In this document: one piece after another, positions 1 through 4,998 of the stretch | Layout of the letters: every line of letters starts with the position of its first letter | How positions within the stretch are numbered: position 1 is the first letter of the stretch | Source: Fibrobacteria bacterium GUT77 | Lineage (GTDB): Bacteria; Fibrobacterota; Chitinivibrionia; Chitinivibrionales; Chitinispirillaceae | Length of the DNA stretch: 5,662 nt | NCBI GenBank assembly: GCA_001462255.1 | Contig: LIUJ01000162.1 | Coordinates: 2,470 to 8,131, forward strand | Direction: 5' to 3' | The notes under the pieces: generated by a model | Told to the model about the DNA's origin: nothing | Database searches by the model: none | The model's input: the letters and a program-made list of their open reading frames with translations, nothing else | Position numbers and translations under genes: made by a program

Positions 1-1
1 C

Positions 2-1081
2 CGCATAGACAACCAGTTGCGCGGTCGCGCCGGACGTCAGGGCGATCCCGGTTCGTCCAAATTTTTCCTGTCCATAGACGACGACCTAATGCGGATATTC
101 GGCGCTGAGAGGATCAGGTTGGTGATGGACAAGCTCGGTACGCCGGAGGGGGAGGCGATCTGCCACCCGTGGGTCTCCAACTCGATAGCCGGCGCCCAGA
201 AGCGCGTGGAGGGGCGCAACTTCGACATCCGCAAGCATTTGAAGGAATACGACGACGTGATGAACTTGCAGCGCCGTGAGATATACGGCCTGCGTCAGCG
301 CATATTGCGCGGCGAGAATTTGAAGGATGAGATATTAGATCAGATAGCCAACGCCGTGGAAGATACGGTTATGAAGTACGCTCCGGAGCGCGTTTACTCG
401 GAGGAGACTTGGAACATAGACGGCCTGCGCGACGAGGCGCAGACGATGTTCGGCGTGGTGTATAGGCCGGAGCAGGTCAAAGTGGAGTCGATGAACCAGA
501 AGGAGTTGTTCGACGAACTGTGGGCGCTTACGGAGGCGCGTTACAACGAGAAGGAGGAGCGCTTCGGGGCGGAAGCCATGCGCCGTTTCGAGCGCGGCGT
601 TTTTCTCATGGTGATAGACGATTTGTGGAAAGACCATTTGTTTGAGATGGATCACTTGAAAGGCGGCGTGCAGTTTAGGGCGTTCGGCCAGAAGAACCCG
701 CTGTTCGAGTATCAGCGCGAGGGGCTGTTGATGTTCAAGGAGTTGCGCACCAACATTTCGAGAGAGATATCTAACCACATCTTTCGTTTGGAGAGCGTGG
801 AGCGTCGTTCGTCGTCTAACGCCTTTGCCGGGGCGAGGGCGGTGCACGACGCGGCGCAGACGCTGTTTGGGGGAACGACGACATCCGGGGGGGAGTCCGC
901 GTCGATAAGCGCGAGGCCGAGGATGATGCCCGGGGCGACGATGACGACGAATAGGGGCTCTGAGGACGGCCGCCCGGCCCAGCAACAGCCGATAAGGGTC
1001 GGCCCGCAGGTAGGAAGGAACGATCCTTGCCCGTGCGGTAGCGGGAAAAAGTATAAAAAATGTTGTGGGCAGAACTTGTGA
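2..1081 (+). CDS. secA: Protein translocase ATPase SecA, C-terminal part (5' end outside window)
   Basis: SecA is the cytoplasmic ATPase that drives preproteins through the SecYEG channel. The reading frame is open to the left edge, so no start is visible; the TTG at 17 is an internal Leu codon. The 359 visible residues begin with RIDNQLRGRAGRQGDPGSS, the conserved nucleotide-binding motif VI region. The helical scaffold and wing domains follow, then the two-helix finger area (LWKDHLFEMDHLKGGVQFRAFGQ, about residues 205-227). A Gly/Ser/Thr-rich linker (about 265-335) leads to the SEC-C zinc motif, Cys343-Pro-Cys345-x8-Cys354-Cys355, which binds SecB and phospholipid in known SecA proteins. 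The C-terminus is complete. Thirteen of the 18 Ile codons are ATA. No terminator follows before the toxin-antitoxin pair 40 bases on, so read-through into it is likely. Identity is near certain. Confidence 0.98.
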   Translation, partial: RIDNQLRGRAGRQGDPGSSKFFLSIDDDLMRIFGAERIRLVMDKLGTPEGEAICHPWVSNSIAGAQKRVEGRNFDIRKHLKEYDDVMNLQRREIYGLRQRILRGENLKDEILDQIANAVEDTVMKYAPERVYSEETWNIDGLRDEAQTMFGVVYRPEQVKVESMNQKELFDELWALTEARYNEKEERFGAEAMRRFERGVFLMVIDDLWKDHLFEMDHLKGGVQFRAFGQKNPLFEYQREGLLMFKELRTNISREISNHIFRLESVERRSSSNAFAGARAVHDAAQTLFGGTTTSGGESASISARPRMMPGATMTTNRGSEDGRPAQQQPIRVGPQVGRNDPCPCGSGKKYKKCCGQNL

Positions 1082-1107
1082 CGTTTCGTATTAAAAGATA
1101 TTGCCTG

Positions 1108-1114
1108 AAAGGAG
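1108..1114 (+). promoter_or_regulatory. Ribosome binding site of the antitoxin gene
   Basis: AAAGGAG lies seven bases before the ATG at 1122. It is a strong Shine-Dalgarno match and fixes that start. The stronger site here than before the toxin start fits the usual excess of antitoxin over toxin. Confidence 0.8.
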
Positions 1115-1121
1115 ATGAAAT

Positions 1122-1382
1122 ATGTCGGCGACGACTATAAACGTTAGTACTGACAGCGCGTTGAAAGCGAAAGCGCAGTTGGTTTTGGCGGAGTTTGGGC
1201 TTGATTTGCCTTCGGCAATTAACGTATTTTTGAATCAAGTCGTTAATAAGCGGGCGATTCCCTTTGAAATTTCAGATTCTCCGGAGGTTAGGCGCGCTAC
1301 GCTCGGCGGTTGGGAGGGGAAGATCGTTATGTCGGATGATTTTAATGAGCCTATGGAAGAATTTGAGGAATATATGAAATGA
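1122..1382 (+). CDS. Type II antitoxin, RelB/DinJ-like N-terminus with VapB-type C-terminal tail
   Basis: This 86-residue protein should neutralise the PIN-domain toxin encoded next to it and repress the shared promoter. Residues 4-50 (TTINVSTDSALKAKAQLVLAEF onward, ending in AIPFEI) follow the RelB/DinJ ribbon-helix-helix pattern: a short beta strand, two helices, then the family's [KR]A[IV]PFE[IL] ending. The tail, residues 62-86 (GGWEGKIVMSDDFNEPMEEF), instead resembles the GKI-M-DDF-P-F-YM tail of antitoxins that partner PIN toxins (VapB/DUF2281 type). The start is set by a good ribosome site. Its stop overlaps the toxin start in ATGA at 1379-1382, the classic coupled arrangement. The DNA is clearly poorer in GC than secA, suggesting horizontal gain. 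RelB/DinJ antitoxins usually pair with RelE/YafQ toxins, so the pairing here is less usual. Confidence 0.88.
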   Translation: MSATTINVSTDSALKAKAQLVLAEFGLDLPSAINVFLNQVVNKRAIPFEISDSPEVRRATLGGWEGKIVMSDDFNEPMEEFEEYMK

Positions 1383-1765
1383 CGAGATATTTATTGGATA
1401 CGCACGTTATTATATGGATTGCCGAAAATTCGCCGTTATTATCCGATAAAGTGAAAAATATTATATTGGATACCGATACGGAGAAATTCGTTAGCATTGT
1501 TTCGGCATGGGAAGTTGCCATCAAGCTTGGAACGAAGAGACTTAATATCGTGGGTGGGTTACCCGAATATTATCGTATGGTAGATACCAAAGGTTTTCTC
1601 ACGTTACCGATAGAGAGAGAGTATTTGCGGCATATACCTGATTTACCGAAACATCACAAAGATCCGTTCGATAGATTGCTTGTGGTAACTGCCGTTGCGG
1701 AGGGCATGATACTCGTAACGGGTGATGATAACATTCACAAGTATGACGTGCCTTGGTTGTGGTGA
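1379..1765 (+). CDS. Type II toxin, PIN-domain ribonuclease (VapC-like)
   Basis: This 128-residue single PIN domain is predicted to be a metal-dependent endoribonuclease that cuts cellular RNA when freed from its antitoxin. The acidic site residues are in place: Asp7 in YLLDTHVIIW, Glu45 in SAWEVAIK, Asp98 in HKDPFDRLLV (Asp95 is also conserved in this subgroup) and Asp116 in LVTGDD. The pattern (LLDTH at the start, SxWE in the middle, KDPFDRLL late, ending DVPWLW) fits the VapC subgroup usually found with DUF2281/VapB-type antitoxins. Length is normal and no catalytic residue is missing, so it is probably active. The start overlaps the antitoxin stop by four bases; a weak GAGGA at 1365-1369 lies inside the antitoxin gene. 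GC over 1381-1560 is 70/180 by hand count, far below the flanking genes. The RNA target cannot be told from sequence. Confidence 0.93.
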   Translation: MTRYLLDTHVIIWIAENSPLLSDKVKNIILDTDTEKFVSIVSAWEVAIKLGTKRLNIVGGLPEYYRMVDTKGFLTLPIEREYLRHIPDLPKHHKDPFDRLLVVTAVAEGMILVTGDDNIHKYDVPWLW

Positions 1766-1776
1766 AAATCGATTTT
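1765..1776. promoter_or_regulatory. Perfect 12-base palindrome between toxin gene and tmk (role unknown)
   Basis: AAAATCGATTTT begins on the last base of the toxin stop codon and ends just before the AAGGA ribosome site of tmk. It could be a protein-binding site or a weak hairpin near the tmk ribosome site. As RNA its stem is A/U-rich and would be unstable, so a DNA-level role or simple chance is as likely. Confidence 0.3.
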
Positions 1777-1795
1777 AAGGATAATAATATTCAGA

Positions 1796-2437
1796 ATGAT
1801 AAAAGATAAAGGCAAATTCTATACATTCGAAGGCATAGACGGCTGTGGGAAGAGCACCCAGTTGGTTCGCGTGGCCGAGCGTCTGCGGGCTGTCGGCGTT
1901 TCGTGCGTTGTAACCCGCGAGCCGGGCGGGGCGCCTATCAGCGAGAAGATTCGTGAATTGTTGATGGCGCCTATTCCGAGCGATAAGGCGCAGATGTGCG
2001 TTGAGACGGAATTATTGCTCTACTTGGCCGCCCGCGCCCAGCATGTAAGCGAGATAATAGTTCCCGCGATAAACAGGGGAGAAACGGTTCTTTGCGACAG
2101 ATTCGAGCAGGCCACGTTCGCCTACCAGGGCGGCGGCCGGGGGCTTGACATGGAGAAAATTCGTAGTATTAACGATTTTGCCACAAACGGATTAATGCCG
2201 GACATGACGTTCATCATAGACATTCCCGTAGAAATTTCCCAAGAGCGTCTGAATAAACTCGGTAAAGGCAAGGATAGGATGGAAAGCGCCGGGGTAGACT
2301 TTTTTGAGCGGGTGAGAAAAGCTTACATAAACGCCGCTACGGCCGATCCGTACGGAATAAAGTTGCTTGACGGGACTATGAGTATGGACGAGTTGACAAA
2401 TGAGATATTTGAGGTGATATCATGCGTAAAGGCATAA
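1796..2437 (+). CDS. tmk: Thymidylate kinase
   Basis: This cytoplasmic enzyme phosphorylates dTMP to dTDP with ATP, an essential step in dTTP supply. The 213-residue length is typical. Seen in order: P-loop GIDGCGKST (13-21), the dTMP-binding REPGG (41-45), DRFEQATFAYQGGGRGL (101-117) and a LID segment with Lys/Arg (RLNKLGKGKDRMES, 151-164), followed by DFFERVRKAY. The P-loop lacks the extra Arg of type I enzymes while the LID is basic, as in the bacterial type II form. The usual Ser in DRxxxS is Ala106 here, with Thr107 next to it, a small deviation. The ATG at 1796 has AAGGA at 1777-1781, a rather long 14-base spacing, but no better in-frame start is seen. The last 16 bases overlap rfbA. 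It lies 30 bases after the toxin gene with no terminator between them. Confidence 0.97.
   Translation: MIKDKGKFYTFEGIDGCGKSTQLVRVAERLRAVGVSCVVTREPGGAPISEKIRELLMAPIPSDKAQMCVETELLLYLAARAQHVSEIIVPAINRGETVLCDRFEQATFAYQGGGRGLDMEKIRSINDFATNGLMPDMTFIIDIPVEISQERLNKLGKGKDRMESAGVDFFERVRKAYINAATADPYGIKLLDGTMSMDELTNEIFEVISCVKA
2411..2416 (+). promoter_or_regulatory. Ribosome binding site of rfbA, inside tmk
   Basis: GAGGTG sits five bases before the rfbA ATG at 2422, within the last codons of tmk. It fixes the rfbA start and shows that ribosomes finishing tmk pass directly over the rfbA initiation region, so translational coupling is likely. Confidence 0.7.
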
Positions 2438-3294
2438 TACTTGCCGGCGGTTCGGGTACCCGCCTGTACCCCACGACCATTGCCGTATCCAAGCAGCTTA
2501 TGCCCGTCTACGACAAGCCGATGATCTACTATCCGCTATCCACTCTGATGCTTGCCGGGATAACGGACATATTGGTCATCACGACACCGGAGGACGGCGC
2601 CGCGTTCAAGCGGCTCCTTCGTGACGGGTCGCAGTGGGGAATAAAACTCTCCTACGCCGAGCAACCGCGCCCCGAAGGCTTGGCGCAGGCGTTCATTATC
2701 GGCGAGGAGTTTGTGGGCGGGAGCCCGTCGGCGCTGATTTTGGGCGACAATATCTTTTGGGGGCACGGCCTCGTGGAGCGTTTGCAGACGGCCATAGATC
2801 GCCCCGATTCCGCCACAATCTTCGCTTATAGGGTAAACGATCCTCACCGCTACGGAATCGTGGAGGTTGACAAAGCGGGAAACGCGGTATCAATAGAGGA
2901 AAAACCTGCCGCGCCTAAATCCAAACTGGCGGTGACCGGTCTCTACTTCTACGACGCGGAGGTTTGTACGCTTGCCAAAACGCTAAAGCCGTCTCCCAGA
3001 GGAGAATTGGAAATAACCGATCTAAACCGCTTATACTTGGAACGCGGAATGTTACAGGTAGTTGATTTAGGCCGAGGTATAGCGTGGTTAGACACAGGGA
3101 CGCACGAGTCTATGCTACAGGCGTCGTCGTTTGTGGAAACGATACAGGCCCGCCAAGGTTTGAAGGTCGCGTCGCCGGAGGAGATAGCGTTCAGGCGCGG
3201 ACTTATAGACGCGGAGCAATTGACGAAGTTGGCGGAACCGATGCGAAAAAATGAGTACGGGCGGTACCTTTTGGACGTGGCCGGAGGTTCTTGA
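2422..3294 (+). CDS. rfbA: Glucose-1-phosphate thymidylyltransferase
   Basis: RfbA (RmlA) joins dTTP and glucose 1-phosphate to form dTDP-glucose and pyrophosphate, the first committed step to dTDP-L-rhamnose and other dTDP-sugars of surface polysaccharide. The 290 residues match the usual length of about 290. Visible motifs: GIILAGGSGTRLYP (4-17, nucleotide-binding loop), SKQLMPVYDKPMIYYPLS (23-40), LGDNIFWGHG (107-116, metal-binding Asp109), EEKP (159-162), the GLYFYD strand (173-178), RGELEITDLN (193-202) and WLDTGTHES (222-230, Asp224). All are intact. The length and the WLDTGT-H-S block fit the short RmlA type rather than the unrelated-length UTP enzymes (GalU). The start lies inside tmk with a 16-base overlap. 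No rfbB, rfbC or rfbD follows, so the rest of the pathway is encoded elsewhere. Confidence 0.97.
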   Translation: MRKGIILAGGSGTRLYPTTIAVSKQLMPVYDKPMIYYPLSTLMLAGITDILVITTPEDGAAFKRLLRDGSQWGIKLSYAEQPRPEGLAQAFIIGEEFVGGSPSALILGDNIFWGHGLVERLQTAIDRPDSATIFAYRVNDPHRYGIVEVDKAGNAVSIEEKPAAPKSKLAVTGLYFYDAEVCTLAKTLKPSPRGELEITDLNRLYLERGMLQVVDLGRGIAWLDTGTHESMLQASSFVETIQARQGLKVASPEEIAFRRGLIDAEQLTKLAEPMRKNEYGRYLLDVAGGS

Positions 3295-3376
3295 TAAAAC
3301 GCTGTGTTTGCCGCCGTGACGGTTATGAATCGGTATCCGCCGCGCGGACTCAAATATACGGTTTCTTAAAAAAAAT

Positions 3377-3406
3377 TTGATTTTCCGCCTACCCATCAAT
3401 CATATT
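3377..3406 (+). promoter_or_regulatory. Weak sigma70-like promoter candidate for the lipoprotein gene
   Basis: TTGATT (3377-3382) is followed after 18 bases by CATATT (3401-3406), each matching four of six consensus bases, in the most AT-rich part of the gap. If used, the leader would be about 175 bases long and contain the hairpin block. The match is weak and the promoter consensus of this organism is unknown. Confidence 0.25.
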
Positions 3407-3573
3407 TATAGCATAGCGTTGTAATGTCGTGTCCGAACGGACGCGGCGCAAATCTCGTTTTACCCGCGGCACTTTTCTCTCAGGCTTCGCCCAGGAAGCC
3501 AAGGCGTTGCGCCTAACCGCATTCTCGTTGTACCGCAAGTGAGTTGTCCGATTATTCAAAAATCTCAAACCAT

Positions 3574-3581
3574 TAAGGAGG
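3574..3581 (+). promoter_or_regulatory. Ribosome binding site of the lipoprotein gene
   Basis: TAAGGAGG is an almost perfect Shine-Dalgarno sequence, six bases before ATG 3588 but only three before GTG 3585. The spacing chooses the ATG as the start. Confidence 0.85.
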
Positions 3582-3587
3582 CGTGTG

Positions 3588-4952
3588 ATGTCGCGCGTTA
3601 ACGAGTTTGACCGTGGTACGGTCGGTTGTATCAATGTAGGCGCCGGTTATCGATTGATGTTGGGGTTGGCAACGTTTTTCACGGTAGCGATGCTTACGCT
3701 CTGTAGTTGCGGCGGAGATCCCGTAGACGCTCCGGTGAAGCCTACGGAGGATAAGTACGGGGCGTTGGAGGTTTATGTGCGCGTGGTTAATCAGCCGCTC
3801 AATAAGACTGCGGCGCGAGACGGCGTCGCCGCCGTCGCCGCCGCAGCTCAGACCGTTGCCGAGAATCTCGTCGTTGAGGTCAGCGGTAGCGATCTCTCGC
3901 CCACACAACTCATGGTGCGCCTAAACGCGGCGCGTTCCACATCGGTGGACACAATTAAAAAGGTGCCGATCGGTGAGGCGCGCCGGATATCAGTGTGGGC
4001 GGTCAACAAGGACGGCGTCAAAACGCACGTTGACACCGTTGACTACCGCTACGCGGATATCGAAAAAGCCAAGGTAACGAGGATATACGCCACGCTTATT
4101 CCCGCGGCCGGGTCGATCTACATTCACATCAACGGGCTTGAGACGAGTATAGGTACCGTGCACGCGAGTTTTACGTCGCGCGACGGGGAGTCGGTTTTTC
4201 AGAACAGTGTCGTTAGGGCGGCGCACACTTTTTTGAGCATCGACAATATACCGCACGAGTTGGACGGGATACTGCGGGTATCCATTGTTGACACCAAGGG
4301 GGACACCGTCAAGATTGCCACGAGTGAGTTTGTATTTAACGCCCGCGGTGACAACGCCTTCGAGCTGCAATTTATAGAAAACGGCGGGATGCTCGGCATG
4401 GAAGCCGTCCTCTACGCGCCCGGCGTGACAATGGCCTCGTACGACGTAGGAAAGCCGGCGCCCAACGTCGTTGAGACCGGAGAGCTCATCATCACCGAGA
4501 TAATGTTCAGCGCGAGCAACGACAACTACATCGAACTGTACAATCCCAAGAACGAGGCGATCGTTTTTGATACGTTGACGACGGACGTTGACGGGACGTC
4601 GTACAATTTTACGGGTGTGTCGATAGCGTCTAAAGGATACTTCGTAATCGGCCGTCAAGCGGCGCCGTACGTTAATGCCAGTACCAATTCCACCGGTAAT
4701 TTGCCGATATCGTCGACCGGCGGTTGGATAAGCGTGAGGCGCGGGAAGGCCGGTGCCGTTATAGATAGGGTGATATGCGGCGGCACGAACTCAGCCGTCG
4801 GGTGGCCGGCGGGAATGTCGTCGAGCAGCAAACGGTCGGTGGAGCTCAATAAGGACAAGTACGGGGCCGCGGAGAACAACTTCGGAAAGAATTGGACGGC
4901 GGCGTCGGCGGCTATAGACGGAACCGCCATGTACGGGACGCCGGGTAGATAA
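3588..4952 (+). CDS. Secreted lipoprotein with C-terminal Lamin Tail Domain (LTD)
   Basis: A 454-residue protein of unknown specific function, predicted to be exported and lipid-anchored. After a long N-region (about 22 residues) comes a hydrophobic stretch LMLGLATFFTVAMLTLCSC, with lipobox Leu-Cys-Ser-Cys and Cys41 as the likely lipidated residue, followed by GGDPVDAP. Residues about 57-172 and 174-282 look like two related beta-rich, Ig-like modules. Each holds a [VI]P/[IV]PHE turn and a later GDT or DGVKTHVDT strand, and they are separated by PAAGSIYIHINGL. Residues about 298-450 form the LTD: GELIITEIMFS, NYIELYNPKNEAI, a SIASKGYFVIG strand and an ending with KRSVEL, NWTAAS and YGTPGR. 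LTDs in bacterial exported proteins often sit with nucleases or adhesive modules, but no catalytic domain is seen here, so binding or surface attachment is more plausible. It has its own ribosome site and a terminator 24 bases after the stop. Confidence 0.85.
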   Translation: MSRVNEFDRGTVGCINVGAGYRLMLGLATFFTVAMLTLCSCGGDPVDAPVKPTEDKYGALEVYVRVVNQPLNKTAARDGVAAVAAAAQTVAENLVVEVSGSDLSPTQLMVRLNAARSTSVDTIKKVPIGEARRISVWAVNKDGVKTHVDTVDYRYADIEKAKVTRIYATLIPAAGSIYIHINGLETSIGTVHASFTSRDGESVFQNSVVRAAHTFLSIDNIPHELDGILRVSIVDTKGDTVKIATSEFVFNARGDNAFELQFIENGGMLGMEAVLYAPGVTMASYDVGKPAPNVVETGELIITEIMFSASNDNYIELYNPKNEAIVFDTLTTDVDGTSYNFTGVSIASKGYFVIGRQAAPYVNASTNSTGNLPISSTGGWISVRRGKAGAVIDRVICGGTNSAVGWPAGMSSSSKRSVELNKDKYGAAENNFGKNWTAASAAIDGTAMYGTPGR

Positions 4953-4975
4953 GCGCCAAATACGGAACCCGTCGC

Positions 4976-4998
4976 ATGCCCCCGCTTGGGGGCATTTT
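4976..4998 (+). terminator. Rho-independent terminator of the lipoprotein gene
   Basis: ATGCCCCC (4976-4983), loop GCTT, and GGGGGCAT (4988-4995) form a perfect 8-bp stem. It is followed by T bases to 4998 and begins 24 bases after the lipoprotein stop. The T-tract favours the plus strand. The hairpin also lies directly after the stop of the converging minus-strand gene, so it may serve as a weaker barrier from that side. Confidence 0.88.

Larger units (their letters stand above)
3295..3587. other. Intergenic region with hairpins and imperfect direct repeats
   Basis: No convincing gene lies in these 293 bases. No clear terminator follows rfbA: the A-run at 3368-3375 would make a U-run only on the minus strand. 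From 3417 to 3551 there is a structured block. It contains a palindrome GTCCGAACGGAC (3431-3442), a hairpin GGCTTC/GAAGCC (3483-3488 with 3495-3500) and a hairpin AGGCG/CGCCT (3502-3506 with 3510-3514). An imperfect direct repeat TCTCGTTTTACCCGC (3453-3467) / TCTCGTTGTACCGC (3523-3536) flanks the latter two hairpins. CGTTGTA and GTCCGA also occur at both ends (3417-3423 with 3431-3436; 3526-3532 with 3546-3551). It may be a structured leader or an interspersed repeat. Confidence 0.6.

Noticed and set aside
335..985. Long minus-strand open frame (216 codons) opposite secA
   Set aside because: It lies fully inside the certain secA coding region. Its product is rich in Arg, His and Leu as expected from antisense of a GC-rich gene, and no family is recognisable.
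1063..1102. Promoter for the toxin-antitoxin pair (TTGTGG with TATTAA, or TTGTGA with GATATT)
   Set aside because: Spacings of 20 and 15 bases with poor -10 or -35 matches. No operator palindrome is seen next to them, so they are not better than chance.
3295..3384. Terminator after rfbA
   Set aside because: No stable stem followed by a T-run on the plus strand. The A-run at 3368-3375 and the small AAAAT/ATTTT inverted repeat are too weak.
3502..3520. Possible integron attC end (GCCTAAC after a hairpin)
   Set aside because: Only one RYYYAAC-like core is present. The matching GTTRRRY core and the paired arms of an attC site are missing, and no integrase is seen.
3389..3634. Minus-strand 81-codon open frame across the intergenic block and the lipoprotein start
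   Set aside because: It begins with TTG and has no clear ribosome site. The product is Arg/Asn-rich, and the frame overlaps the well-supported start of the lipoprotein gene. It is better seen as a frame through the hairpin block, though it may appear in databases as a hypothetical protein if the block is a repeat.
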